A stretch of 64,000 nt of DNA, from positions 868,001 through 932,000 of the forward strand of contig NZ_AP022598.1 of the NCBI RefSeq assembly GCF_010725485.1, given 5' to 3'. Below, in pieces: positions 1 to 10,868 of the stretch. Positions within the stretch are counted from its first letter, which is position 1. Every line of letters starts with the position of its first letter. Position numbers and translations under genes: made by a program. This stretch comes from Mycolicibacterium parafortuitum (GTDB taxonomy: Bacteria; Actinomycetota; Actinomycetes; Mycobacteriales; Mycobacteriaceae). A model generated the notes under the pieces. The model had not been told where the DNA came from and ran no database searches. It worked only from the letters and a program-made list of their open reading frames with translations.

Positions 1-757
1 CCGCAAACACCCCGCGGCCGCCGAGCGAGTTCACGATGCGAGCCGCGATCGACTTCGCCGAATCCAACGCGGTCGGCGAAAGGCGTTGCGGCTGCCAGGA
101 TTCCAGCGATCCACCGGTGTCCTGGTGGTGGCCGATCGGTTCGCAGAACGACACCGCGGGTCCCGACGGTCCGGTGGTGCGCACCGTCAGCAGTGTGACC
201 TCGACGTCGACGTCGACCACCGACTCGGCGATCACCCGGGCCAGGCTGAGTTTGCCGCCCGCGACCGCGCGCTCCCACGCCGGATCGACGTCCTCGGGTC
301 GCAACAGCACCGACTCACCCTCGCCCGGGGCGGCGGCGACCGGCTTGACCACCAGCGGGAAGCCGGCGTGCTGGGCGACCGCGGCCAGCTCGGCCGCCGA
401 ACCGGCGAACCAGAACGGTGCGGTGGGCAGCCCCAGCTCGTCGGCGGCCAGCCGGCGCAGTCCCTCGGCGTCGAGCGCGAGCCGGGCACTGCGCGGCGTC
501 GGGAACACCTCGACGTCGCCGCGTTCGGCGATCGCGACCAGCGTGTCGGTCGCGACCGCCTCCGCATCGCTGACCACATAGCCCGGCTTCTCGTCGTCGA
601 CCAGCGTCGTGAGCGCATCACCGTCGACGGGCGGGTCGGCCGTGACGACGTCGGCGCCCAGACGCGCGAACGCCGCGGCCAACTCGCGGGTGCGCTCCCC
701 GGCGCCGAGTAGCAACACCACTGTCCTGCCGTCGCGGGACGCCTCGGTATCAGTCAT
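1..757 (-). CDS. purT: PurT-like formate-dependent GAR transformylase, 5' part
   Basis: PurT is an ATP-grasp ligase that makes formyl-GAR from formate, ATP and GAR in purine synthesis. The ATG at 757-755 opens a 252-codon N-terminal part; the rest lies beyond base 1. Visible family blocks are the N-terminal GAGER loop (GSGEL in E. coli), EAVATD, the LRRLAADELGLPT segment and ESWQPQRLSP. Two things are odd. The stretch that in E. coli carries RYADAPAM and following residues is about 17 residues shorter here. The ATP-grasp glycine loop, usually SSSGKG after VKPV, reads AAPGEG. It may therefore be a diverged paralogue rather than a working PurT. It is divergent from the antiporter gene, with 39 bases between starts. 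Confidence 0.8.
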   Translation of the reverse strand, partial: MTDTEASRDGRTVVLLLGAGERTRELAAAFARLGADVVTADPPVDGDALTTLVDDEKPGYVVSDAEAVATDTLVAIAERGDVEVFPTPRSARLALDAEGLRRLAADELGLPTAPFWFAGSAAELAAVAQHAGFPLVVKPVAAAPGEGESVLLRPEDVDPAWERAVAGGKLSLARVIAESVVDVDVEVTLLTVRTTGPSGPAVSFCEPIGHHQDTGGSLESWQPQRLSPTALDSAKSIAARIVNSLGGRGVFA

Positions 758-796
758 CGATTTTCAGCCTGCCAGACGAGCCGAGAGAATCGGAAC

Positions 797-2272
797 ATGA
801 GTGCCTCGTTGCTGGCGATCCTCGTCACGTCCGTGCTGCTGGCGGCGGTCGCCCGACGGTACGACCTGTCGTCACCGCTGTTCCTGGTCGTCGCCGGCCT
901 GACGGTGGGTCTGATCCCCGGCGCCGACCACATCTCCGGCATCGAACTCGACCCCGATCTGGTGCTCTACGTGCTGCTGCCGCCGCTGCTGTGGTCGGCC
1001 GGGCTGGAGAGCAGCTATGTGAGCCTGCGCGCGAACACCCGCTCGATCGGGCTGCTCGCGATCGGGCTGCCGTTGGCGACCACGGCGGCGGTCGGCTTCG
1101 TCGCCTATCGGACGGTGCCGGAGCTGACACTGGCGGCGGCGTTCGTCCTCGGCGCGATCGTCGCACCGCCGGACGCGGTGTCGGCCAGCGCGGTCGGGCG
1201 CAGACTCGGCCTGCCACGGCGCACGATGACGCTGCTGGGCGGGGAGAGCCTGCTCAACGACGCGACCGCGCTGACCGCGTACAAGGTGGCGCTCGCCGCC
1301 GCCATCGGTGCTTCGACCAGCCTGCGCGCCGGGCTGGAGACATTCCTGGTGGCCGCCCTCGCGGGCGTCCTCGTCGGGTTCGCACTCGGCAAGATCGTCG
1401 TGTTCATCCGGTCCCGACTCGACGACCCGCTCGCCGAGAGCGCGATCGGCCTGGTCGCGCCGTTCCTGATCTACCTCGTCGCCGAGCAGGTCGAAGGCTC
1501 CGGCGTGCTCGCGGTGGTGGTCGCCGCGCTGATCGCCGGGCAGCGCCACTCGAGGGCCGGCTACGCAGCCCGGCTGCAGGACCGCGCGGTGTGGAAGGCC
1601 GTGCAGCTTGTGCTGGAGTCGTTCGCGTTCCTGATGATCGGGCTGCAACTGCCCGCAGCCGTCGAAGGACTGAAGGGCACCTCGGCGGCGCTGATCGTGA
1701 CGTCGGCGCTCGCGGTGTTCGCGACGGTCATCGCGGTCCGCCTCGCGTGGGTGTACGCGTTCGCGTATCTGCCGCGGCTGGTGCCGCGGATCCGCAGCAC
1801 CGAACCGCCGCCGGTTCCCGGGCAGGTTTTCGTGGTCTCGTGGGCCGGGATGCGCGGGGTGGTGTCGCTGGCCGCGGCCTTCGGCGTGCCGTTGACGACG
1901 CTGTCAGGCCAGCTGTTCCCCGGCCGACCGCAACTGATCTTCCTGACCTTCGTCGTGGTCGTCGGGACGCTGCTGCTGCACGGGCTGACACTGCCGTGGC
2001 TGATCCGCCGCCTCGACGGTCAAGGCGATCAGCAGCGCGCCGACCTGCTCGCGGCGGCCGCCGCGCAGGACCGCGCCGCCCAGGCGGCCGCCGACCGGCT
2101 CGACGAGCTGCTGTCCGACGCGTCCACCGACGTCGACGACCGTGCCGCCGACGTACTGCGCGCGTGGAACCACCGCAGACGCCAGACGGCCTGGGAGCGC
2201 ATCGACGACGAGGTGCTGCGCGCGATGCTGTACGGACTGGATCTGGAAGAGGCCGTGCTCAATCGCGGTTGA
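797..2272 (+). CDS. CPA1-family Na+/H+ antiporter
   Basis: This 491-residue inner-membrane antiporter of the NhaP/YjcE type should exchange protons for Na+ or K+. About twelve hydrophobic segments cover residues 1-405, followed by a charged cytoplasmic tail of about 85 residues. Diagnostic motifs are GAIVAPPDAVSA (Asp126 of the ion site), GESLLNDATALT (Asn154-Asp155) and the late WAGMRGVVSLA segment with its conserved Arg. The ATG at 797 follows a purine-rich GAGAGAAT. The 3' end overlaps the convergent MarR gene by 14 bases. Ion preference cannot be read from the sequence. Confidence 0.93.
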   Translation: MSASLLAILVTSVLLAAVARRYDLSSPLFLVVAGLTVGLIPGADHISGIELDPDLVLYVLLPPLLWSAGLESSYVSLRANTRSIGLLAIGLPLATTAAVGFVAYRTVPELTLAAAFVLGAIVAPPDAVSASAVGRRLGLPRRTMTLLGGESLLNDATALTAYKVALAAAIGASTSLRAGLETFLVAALAGVLVGFALGKIVVFIRSRLDDPLAESAIGLVAPFLIYLVAEQVEGSGVLAVVVAALIAGQRHSRAGYAARLQDRAVWKAVQLVLESFAFLMIGLQLPAAVEGLKGTSAALIVTSALAVFATVIAVRLAWVYAFAYLPRLVPRIRSTEPPPVPGQVFVVSWAGMRGVVSLAAAFGVPLTTLSGQLFPGRPQLIFLTFVVVVGTLLLHGLTLPWLIRRLDGQGDQQRADLLAAAAAQDRAAQAAADRLDELLSDASTDVDDRAADVLRAWNHRRRQTAWERIDDEVLRAMLYGLDLEEAVLNRG

Positions 2273-2735
2273 GCTGCTCGCCGAACTCGGACATCGCCTT
2301 CACCAGCGCGGTCATCACACGATGCGCGGCCTCCAGGTCGCCGTCGGGGAGCTCGGCCAGCGCGCGGTGGGTGTGCTCGGCCAGCGGTCCGAAGAACTCC
2401 CGCGCGACGCCTTTACCGTGCTCGGCGACGCGCAGCAGCACCTTGCGCCGGTCACTCGGGTCGCTGTCGCGCAACACGTGGCCTGATTCGAGCATCCGCT
2501 CGACCAGGTAGGTGATCGCCGCACCCGAGGTGCCCATCCGGGTGCGCAGTTCGCCCGCGGTCAGTGGATCACCGTCGTCCTCACTGACGGTGACGTGCAG
2601 CAGCGCGCGGAAGTCGTTGGCGGTGAGCCCGTGGCGCGCCGAGAAGCTGTGCCCGATCTCGTCGGATGCCGCCGTCAGCGCCCGCACGTCGCCCGCGATC
2701 AGCCGTTCCAACGCAACGCGGTCCCCGTCTGGCAT
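2259..2735 (-). CDS. MarR-family transcriptional regulator
   Basis: A 158-residue winged-helix protein of the usual MarR length. Helical dimerisation segments lie at both ends, and the DNA-binding core is in the middle, including GELRTRMGTSGAAITYLVER and the wing DPSDRRKVLLR. It starts at ATG 2735 and is divergent from an MmpL-type exporter gene, with a 60-base AT-rich gap holding an inverted repeat. MarR proteins commonly repress a neighbouring exporter and release DNA on binding a small aromatic ligand. That role is inferred here from gene order. Its 3' end overlaps the antiporter gene by 14 bases. Confidence 0.92.
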   Translation of the reverse strand: MPDGDRVALERLIAGDVRALTAASDEIGHSFSARHGLTANDFRALLHVTVSEDDGDPLTAGELRTRMGTSGAAITYLVERMLESGHVLRDSDPSDRRKVLLRVAEHGKGVAREFFGPLAEHTHRALAELPDGDLEAAHRVMTALVKAMSEFGEQLNRD

Positions 2736-2753
2736 GTGACCACGATAGCAAAA

Positions 2754-2775
2754 ATTAAGTTGATTAATGGTTAAT
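2754..2775. promoter_or_regulatory. Probable MarR operator
   Basis: ATTAA at 2754-2758 and TTAAT at 2771-2775 form an inverted repeat around a GATTAAT core. It lies in the AT-rich gap between the divergent marR and mmpL genes, and the local base composition contrasts sharply with the GC-rich surroundings. Size and symmetry suit a MarR dimer. It lies 20-41 bases upstream of the exporter ATG, so binding would block that promoter. Confidence 0.55.
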
Positions 2776-2795
2776 TATTTGAAATATTGGATCTC

Positions 2796-4835
2796 ATGAA
2801 CCGTCGATTCTCGTGGGTGGTCGCGCTTCTCGTCGTCCTCGTCTCCGGCGCCCTGATGGGGCTGCTCGGTGGCGGCGACTCCGATTCGCAGTCGCCCGTG
2901 GCGGTCCCGGCCTCGTCGGAATCCGCGCGTACCGACGCGGCGCGTGCACAACTGCCCGGCGGGGATCAAGTACCCGCAATCCTGGTTGTCACACGCACCG
3001 ATTCCGCGCCGCTGAGCCCCGCCGACCTCGAGGCCGTCGACACCGCGCGCACCCGCATGCTCGCCGCCGCGGGGGGAGGCGAGGCCGGACCGCCGCCCCA
3101 GGTGTCCGAGGACGGGCAGGCCGCTGTCGCGACCGTGCCGTTGTCGGCGGACCTGTCCGGATTCGACCTCACCGACAAGGTGAAGGAGATCCGGGAGGCC
3201 GCGGCCGACGGGCTGCCCGCCGATCTGCAGGCACAGGTGACCGGCGGACCCGCATTCGGCGCCGACATCGCGAACTCGTTCTCCGGGGCCAACTTCACAC
3301 TGCTCGCGGTCACCGCGGCCGTGGTCGCGCTGCTGCTGATCATCACCTACCGCTCCCCCGTGCTGTGGCTGGTGCCGCTGCTGGTGATCGGGTTCGCCGA
3401 CCGTGTCGCCGCCGTGGTCGGGTCGGCGGTCGCCGAACTGTTCGGGATGACCCCGGACGGATCCACCGCCGGCATCACCAGCGTGCTGGTGTTCGGCGCA
3501 GGCACCAACTACGCGCTGCTGTTGATCTCGCGGTACCGGGAAGAGCTGGGCCGCAACAACTCCCACCGCGACGCCCTCGACATAGCGGTCCGGCGCGCCG
3601 GCCCGGCCATCATCGCCAGCAATGCGACGGTGGTGCTGGCGCTGCTGACCCTGCTGTTCGCGTCGGCGCCGAGCACCCGCAGCCTCGGCGTCCAGGCCGC
3701 GGCCGGTCTGGTGGTCGCCGCGGTGTTCGTCCTGCTCGTGCTGCCGCCCGCGCTGGCGCTGTTCGGCCGAAAGCTGTTCTGGCCGTTCATCCCTCAGGTC
3801 GGCGCGCAGGCACTCACCGACCGCGGCGTCTGGCACCGCATCGCGTCGGCGGTCGCGCGGCGCCCGGCAGTGGTCGCGGTGGTGTCGATCGGCGGGCTCG
3901 CGGTGCTGTGCACCGGGCTGTTCGCGACCCCGGTCGGGCTCTCGCAGACCGAGCAGTTCCGGGTGCAGGCCGAATCGGTCGGCGGCTTCGACACACTGTC
4001 CGAGCACTTCCCCAGCGGGCTGACCGACCCCGCCCGCGTCATCGCCTCGGCCGACCGCAGCGCCGAGGTGCAGCGCGCGATCACCGCGACCCCGGGTGTG
4101 GTCTCGGCGTTCCCGGCGGGCCCCGAGGCCGACGGGCTGACCCAGTGGTCGGTGGTGCTGGCCGCCGATCCGGCCTCCGACGAGGCGTTCGACACCATCG
4201 ACGCGCTGCGGGATTCGGTGCACCAGGCGGATCCGGACGCGCTGGTGGGCGGTTCGGACGCGATCGCGCGCGACGCCGCGGGCGCGGCCGGCCACGACCG
4301 CGCCGTGGTGATCCCCGCGATCCTGGTGGTGGTGCTGGTGGTGCTCTACGTCCTGCTCCGCTCGGCGCTGGCACCGCTGGTGCTCGTCGGCGTCACCGTG
4401 CTGAGCTCGGTCGCGGCCCTGGGGCTGGGCGGCTGGGCCAGCGTGCACCTCTTCGGGTTCCCCGGGCTGGACAACTCCGCGCCGCTGTACGCGTTCCTGT
4501 TCCTGGTCGCCCTCGGTGTCGACTACACGATCTTCCTGGTCACCCGGGCCCGGGAGGAGACCCCCGAACACGGCACCCGGGACGGCATCGTGCGGGCGGT
4601 GTCGGCGACCGGCGCGGTGATCAGCAGCGCGGGCATCGTGCTGGCCGCGGTGTTCTGCGTGCTGGGTGTGCTGCCGCTGATCGTGCTGACCCAGGTCGGC
4701 ATCATCGTCGGCCTCGGCATCCTGCTGGACACCTTCCTGGTGCGCACCGTGATCATCCCGGCGCTGTTCACCCTGATCGGCCCGAAGATCTGGTGGCCCG
4801 CACTGCGTGAGGAGACGCGTAGCGTCGAGAGATGA
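2796..4835 (+). CDS. MMPL/RND-family exporter
   Basis: An RND-superfamily membrane protein of about 679 residues, like the short actinobacterial MmpL/YdfJ exporters of lipids or drugs. Layout: TM1 at the N-terminus, a periplasmic loop, TM2-6, a second loop, then TM7-12. The second half keeps the proton-relay motif LGVDYTIFLVTRAREE. The matching motif in the first half reads GTNYALLLISRYREE, with Asn where MmpL3-type transporters have Asp. ATG 2796 is chosen; a TTG three codons upstream (2787) is an alternative. The stop overlaps the P450 start (ATGA), so a P450 and its ferredoxin are translated from the same message. Substrate unknown. Confidence 0.9.
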   Translation: MNRRFSWVVALLVVLVSGALMGLLGGGDSDSQSPVAVPASSESARTDAARAQLPGGDQVPAILVVTRTDSAPLSPADLEAVDTARTRMLAAAGGGEAGPPPQVSEDGQAAVATVPLSADLSGFDLTDKVKEIREAAADGLPADLQAQVTGGPAFGADIANSFSGANFTLLAVTAAVVALLLIITYRSPVLWLVPLLVIGFADRVAAVVGSAVAELFGMTPDGSTAGITSVLVFGAGTNYALLLISRYREELGRNNSHRDALDIAVRRAGPAIIASNATVVLALLTLLFASAPSTRSLGVQAAAGLVVAAVFVLLVLPPALALFGRKLFWPFIPQVGAQALTDRGVWHRIASAVARRPAVVAVVSIGGLAVLCTGLFATPVGLSQTEQFRVQAESVGGFDTLSEHFPSGLTDPARVIASADRSAEVQRAITATPGVVSAFPAGPEADGLTQWSVVLAADPASDEAFDTIDALRDSVHQADPDALVGGSDAIARDAAGAAGHDRAVVIPAILVVVLVVLYVLLRSALAPLVLVGVTVLSSVAALGLGGWASVHLFGFPGLDNSAPLYAFLFLVALGVDYTIFLVTRAREETPEHGTRDGIVRAVSATGAVISSAGIVLAAVFCVLGVLPLIVLTQVGIIVGLGILLDTFLVRTVIIPALFTLIGPKIWWPALREETRSVER

Positions 4836-6043
4836 CCCAGGCCGCCCACGATCTACCGCCGCTGCACATGCGGCGCGACGGGTTCGACCCGATCCCCGAG
4901 CTGCGGGAGATCCGGGACGGCGAGGGGGTCCGGACGGTCACCAACGCGTTCGGGATGCAGGTGTATCTCGTCACCCGCTACGACGACGTCAAGACCGTGC
5001 TGTCGGATCACGCCCGGTTCTCCAACGACCGGCCGCCCGGCTTCGTCGTGCCGGGGGCGCCACCGGTCGACGCGGACACCCAGGCCCGCGCCAGGGCAGG
5101 CAACCTGCTCGGCCTCGACCCGCCCGAACACCAGCGGTTGCGGCGCATGCTCACCCCGCAGTTCACGCACCGGCGCATGCAGCGGCTGCAGCCCCGGGTG
5201 GTCGAGATCGTCGACGCCCAACTCGACGCGCTGGCCGCGGCCGGACCCGCAGCCGATCTGGTCGAGCACTTCGCGCTGCCGATCCCGTCGCTGGTGATCT
5301 GCGAGCTGCTCGGCGTGCCCTACGCCGACCGCGCGGAGTTCCAGCGCCGCAGCGCACGCCAACTCGACCTGTCCATCCCGATCCCCGAACGACTCGAACT
5401 CCAGCGGGACGCACGCGCATACATGGCGGGGCTGGTCGAGCGTGCCAGGACCGCCCCCGGCGACGACATCCTCGGCATGCTGATCCGCGAGCACGGCGGT
5501 GAGCTCACCGACGACGAGCTGATCGGCATCGCCAGCCTGCTGCTGCTCGCCGGGCACGAAACGACGTCGAACGTGCTCGCGCTGGGCACGCTGGCCCTGC
5601 TGCGCCACCCCGATCAGCTTGCCGCGGTGCGCGACGACCCGGCCGCGGTGATGCCCGCGGTCGAGGAGATGCTGCGCTGGCTGTCGGTCGTGCAGACCGC
5701 GATCCCGCGCTGCACCACCACCGACGTCGAACTGTCCGGCGTCGCGATCCCGGCCGGGCACCTGGTGTTCGCGTCGCTACCGCTGGGCAACCGCGATCCC
5801 GGATTCCTCGACCGCCCTGAGGACTTCGACATCACCCGAGGTGCGCCCGGGCACCTGGCGTTCGGGCACGGCGTGCACCACTGCCTCGGCGCCCCGCTGG
5901 CGCGGATGGAGATGCAGATCGCGTTCCCCGCGCTGCTGCGCCGGTTCCCCGCGCTGAGCCTGGCCGAGGACTTCGCCGATGTGGAGTTCCGGTCGTTCCA
6001 CTTCATCTACGGTCTCAAGGCATTGGAGGTGTCGACCGGATGA
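4832..6043 (+). CDS. Cytochrome P450 monooxygenase
   Basis: A 403-residue soluble bacterial P450. The I-helix oxygen motif is AGHETTSN, the K-helix ExxR is EEMLR, and the heme loop is FGHGVHHCLGAPLAR with Cys351 as thiolate ligand. It overlaps the exporter stop by four bases at its start and the ferredoxin start by four bases at its end, a three-gene translationally coupled unit. The adjacent ferredoxin is the likely electron donor. The unit suggests oxidation of a small molecule or lipid that is then exported, or detoxification. The substrate cannot be told from sequence. Confidence 0.95.
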   Translation: MTQAAHDLPPLHMRRDGFDPIPELREIRDGEGVRTVTNAFGMQVYLVTRYDDVKTVLSDHARFSNDRPPGFVVPGAPPVDADTQARARAGNLLGLDPPEHQRLRRMLTPQFTHRRMQRLQPRVVEIVDAQLDALAAAGPAADLVEHFALPIPSLVICELLGVPYADRAEFQRRSARQLDLSIPIPERLELQRDARAYMAGLVERARTAPGDDILGMLIREHGGELTDDELIGIASLLLLAGHETTSNVLALGTLALLRHPDQLAAVRDDPAAVMPAVEEMLRWLSVVQTAIPRCTTTDVELSGVAIPAGHLVFASLPLGNRDPGFLDRPEDFDITRGAPGHLAFGHGVHHCLGAPLARMEMQIAFPALLRRFPALSLAEDFADVEFRSFHFIYGLKALEVSTG

Positions 6044-6246
6044 GCGAGAGCAAGCGCGTGGTCGCCGACCGCGAACTGTGCATCCAGGCGGGCAACTGCG
6101 TGATGGTCGCCGGGGAGATCTTCGATCAGGACGACGACGGCATCGTCGCCATCCTGCGCGAGGAGGTCAGCGGCGACGACTTGGCGCGCGCCGCCGAAGC
6201 GGTCACGCTGTGCCCGGCGAGCGCCCTGGCGCTCGAGGATCGATGA
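6040..6246 (+). CDS. 3Fe-4S ferredoxin partner of the P450
   Basis: A 68-residue ferredoxin with three cluster cysteines (Cys14, Cys20 and Cys58 in TLCPAS). The spacing CX5C...CP is typical of the single 3Fe-4S ferredoxins that serve actinobacterial P450s. The acidic surface (DQDDDG) fits docking to the basic face of a P450. The ATG overlaps the P450 stop. Its 3' end overlaps the convergent membrane-protein gene by 44 bases. No ferredoxin reductase is in this cluster, so it must be shared with the cell. Confidence 0.93.
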   Translation: MSESKRVVADRELCIQAGNCVMVAGEIFDQDDDGIVAILREEVSGDDLARAAEAVTLCPASALALEDR

Positions 6247-6855
6247 CCCCGGCGCGCGCGAGCATCACCAGGCTCACGACCAGCACCCAGATCGGGAACG
6301 TGATCGTCATCCACTTGCTGACATCGCTGCCGACCAGTACGGCCAGCGACACCAGATAGGTCAGCACCACCAGCCCGCGCGGCATCAGCCGGGTGCGCAG
6401 CCAGATCGTCGCCAGCGACATCATGAACACCGCCGCCATCCGCAGCGCGTAGGTGTTCGACAGCGCCACCAGCAGACCCTGCGCGAATGCGTCGACCTCG
6501 GTGCGGGTGGCGGGCTCGGCGAAATCCCTGGTGGCCAGCAACCCTGCGCCGACGGCGGTCGACGCGAAGATCATCGCGAGGAACACCAGCGCGCTGCCGA
6601 TCATCACCGTCGAGAAGAACTTGTCCTCCAGCGTCCCGAGGCCGTCGCGCACCACCCCGAGGAACCACAGGAACGCGATGCCCGCGAACGGCACCAGCAC
6701 GATCGCGATCCGCAGTCTCCCCGTCGAACCGTCGGGCACCGACGTGCGGATCAGCACCAGCGCCGCACCGAACAGCAGCGCGAAGGCCACCCCGGCGAAC
6801 GCGGCCGCGCGCGGAGTGGTCAGGCGGCGCAGATGCCGGTCGGCCGGGTGGTCGG

Positions 6856-6859
<4 letters not shown>
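6203..6859 (-). CDS. Multi-pass membrane protein, function unknown
   Basis: A 218-residue protein with about five hydrophobic helices (for example near residues 18-37, 48-66, 83-103, 131-150 and 172-205). I do not recognise a characterised family. ATG 6859 overlaps the stop of the thioesterase gene upstream (ATGA), so it is the third gene of a purA-thioesterase-membrane-protein operon. The tail (ARAGVIDPRAPGRSPGTA) is probably cytoplasmic. The last 44 bases are antisense to the ferredoxin gene. Confidence 0.8.
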
Positions 6860-8825
<1,966 letters not shown>

Positions 8826-8879
8826 TTACGCTCAAGCTGCGCTTGGATACTGTGTGCAGCCGGTGATCCACCATATCCG

Positions 8880-9533
8880 ATGAACATCGCACCTGATCAC
8901 CAGTCGTTTGCGAGGAGCAGATTGGACCCGTCGAGCACCGCTGTCGTCCGCTTCGGCACGCACCGCATCCCCAGGTCGCTGCGTGATCTGCCGGTTCTGC
9001 CCGGGTCCGGCGCCGACTCCGCTCCCGACCTGACCGGGCACCGCCGGCTGATCGTGCTCGGATCCGCGCACGAGCTGTCCTCGGTGCTCACCGCGCTGAT
9101 GCGCGCCGACCGGCTCGATGTCGAGGTGGCCCACGTGCGACGGCCCTGGCAGGCGGGCCGGGCCCGCACCGGCACGGCGACCCGGGTGCCGCTGATCCGG
9201 GACGAGACCGGCTCGGTCATCACCGGGGCGGCGTACTGGCTGCCGCCCGAGGGGCAGCGCACGCTCCACGGCGAGGGTGTCGTCGACGACGAACGCCTCT
9301 TCGACGGCGACGTCACCGGGGTCCGGATCGAACCGACGTCGTCGATGCCGGGACTGCGCGCCACCGTGCTGACCGGGCCGATGCGTCCGAAACGCTGGAT
9401 CAGTGGGCGCGCGGCGCAACTCGGCACCACCGGCGCGACGGTGGTGCGCGACGGAGTGACCGGCAAGCGCCCCGTCAGACGCTCGACGTTCTATCGGCAC
9501 ACCGAGGGCTGGCTGCGGGTCGGGCGGGGGTGA
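8880..9533 (+). CDS. Conserved hypothetical protein (Rv0358-like)
   Basis: A 217-residue protein, probably soluble. From position and length it corresponds to Rv0358, which sits divergent from purA in M. tuberculosis. A Rossmann-like strand (RRLIVLGSAHELSSVLTAL) precedes an Arg-rich stretch (RRPWQAGRARTGTATR), and the C-terminus is basic. The glycine-poor loop argues against a standard nucleotide-binding P-loop. ATG 8880 is the first reasonable start; no strong ribosome site is visible. The last 59 bases overlap the convergent P450 gene. Function unknown. Confidence 0.8.
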   Translation: MNIAPDHQSFARSRLDPSSTAVVRFGTHRIPRSLRDLPVLPGSGADSAPDLTGHRRLIVLGSAHELSSVLTALMRADRLDVEVAHVRRPWQAGRARTGTATRVPLIRDETGSVITGAAYWLPPEGQRTLHGEGVVDDERLFDGDVTGVRIEPTSSMPGLRATVLTGPMRPKRWISGRAAQLGTTGATVVRDGVTGKRPVRRSTFYRHTEGWLRVGRG

Positions 9534-10836
9534 ACCTGACCCTGGTGCCGTTGCGGGGCACCAGGACCGGCGCGGCGCCCAACGGCGGCACCTCCGCGCG
9601 GGCGCTGATCGGCTCCAGTTCGCCCGCCCGCAGCACGGTGTGCAAAACGGTGGTCAACTCGCGCATGGCGAAGGCGGCGCCGATGCACCGTTTGACGCCG
9701 CCGCCGAACGGGACCCACGCGTACGGATGCGGCCGGCGCCCCAGAAAGCGCTCCGGCCGGAACTCGTCGGGCTGCGGATACGTGTCGGGGTCCCGGTTGA
9801 TGACGTCGAGCAGCAGCACGATGCGGGTGTCGGGCTCCAGCGTGTACTCGCCCAGCCGGTAGGGCCCCGTGGTCATCCGTCCGGTGATCGGCGCGGCGGG
9901 CCGCAGCCGCAGAGTCTCGGCGATGACGGCCTCCGTGTAGTCGGTGTCGCCCGAGACCGCTTCGGCGCGCACCCGGGCCAGGGCCGGCGGATGGTGCAGC
10001 AGCAGGTCGATCAGCCACGACAGCGTGGTCGCGGTGGTCTCGTGCCCGGCCAGCATCAGGGTGATGAGATCATCGCGGATCTCGTTGTCCGACAGTGCTT
10101 CCCCGTCATCGGTGCGGGCGCCGGCGAGCAGGCTGAGAATGCTGGCACGCTCGGCGGGCAACGGATGGGACCGTCGTTCGGCGATCAGCGGCAGCACCAG
10201 TTCGTCGATCCTGCGGTTGGCGTCGGAAAGCCTGCCCCAGCGGCGCAACGCGCCGAGCTGCCGCAGCGCGTAGCGCGCCGGCGTCTCCACCGACAGCGCC
10301 AGGTCGAGGAGTTCGTGGAACGGCTTGCCCAACCGGGTCACCGACTCGGGGTCATGCACCCCGAAGACCACCTGCACGATGATGTCCAAGGTGAGTTCCC
10401 GCGCCGCGTCGAGCATCCGCATCGGCCGCCCGACCGGCCAGGTGGCCATCGCCGACCGGGTCGACGACTCGATGACGGGTACGTAGCTGTCGAGCATCTC
10501 CCCGTGCAGCGGCGGGGTCAGCAACCGTCTCCTGCGCAGGTGCTCGGGCTCCTCCAGGACGAACATCGACCGCGGACCGTAGATCGCCGCCGCCGGCCCG
10601 ACTCCCTCGCCGCCCAACAGCACGTCGGGATCCTCGGTGAACACCTGCTTGGCCAGGTCGGCGTCGGCGACGGCGACCACTTTCCCGAAGCCCAGCACCG
10701 GCAACGCCACCACCGGCCCGTACCGCTGCAGCATCTGATGCACGAGGGCCTGTCCTCCGATTCCGAAGGCGGCGGCGTACACACCCCCGAAGGCCGGTGC
10801 GAGCAGTGGCGGTGCGGGCAGGCTCGGTGGTCGCAC
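9475..10836 (-). CDS. Cytochrome P450 (CYP135/138-like)
   Basis: A 453-residue P450 with the I-helix motif LAGHETTATTLSW, the ExxR motif ETLRLRP, FRPERF, and the heme loop FGGGVKRCIGAAFAMRE (Cys384). The loop and the start pattern (P-rich leader, then a long N-terminal helix) resemble mycobacterial CYP135/CYP138 enzymes, which lack a nearby ferredoxin. GTG 10836 is the likely start. Both ends overlap neighbours' space: the last 59 bases lie under the Rv0358-like gene, and the start is 33 bases from the divergent protease. Substrate unknown. Confidence 0.9.
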   Translation of the reverse strand: MRPPSLPAPPLLAPAFGGVYAAAFGIGGQALVHQMLQRYGPVVALPVLGFGKVVAVADADLAKQVFTEDPDVLLGGEGVGPAAAIYGPRSMFVLEEPEHLRRRRLLTPPLHGEMLDSYVPVIESSTRSAMATWPVGRPMRMLDAARELTLDIIVQVVFGVHDPESVTRLGKPFHELLDLALSVETPARYALRQLGALRRWGRLSDANRRIDELVLPLIAERRSHPLPAERASILSLLAGARTDDGEALSDNEIRDDLITLMLAGHETTATTLSWLIDLLLHHPPALARVRAEAVSGDTDYTEAVIAETLRLRPAAPITGRMTTGPYRLGEYTLEPDTRIVLLLDVINRDPDTYPQPDEFRPERFLGRRPHPYAWVPFGGGVKRCIGAAFAMRELTTVLHTVLRAGELEPISARAEVPPLGAAPVLVPRNGTRVRFTPARPAASPRCADRTSSV

Positions 10837-10868
10837 AGGTGCACCCTCTCACGGGTAGCTTTCGTGGC

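Noticed and set aside
2775..4571. A 598-codon frame antisense to the MMPL exporter
   Set aside because: Composition (Arg/Gly/His/Gln) and lack of any motif indicate a shadow of the exporter gene.
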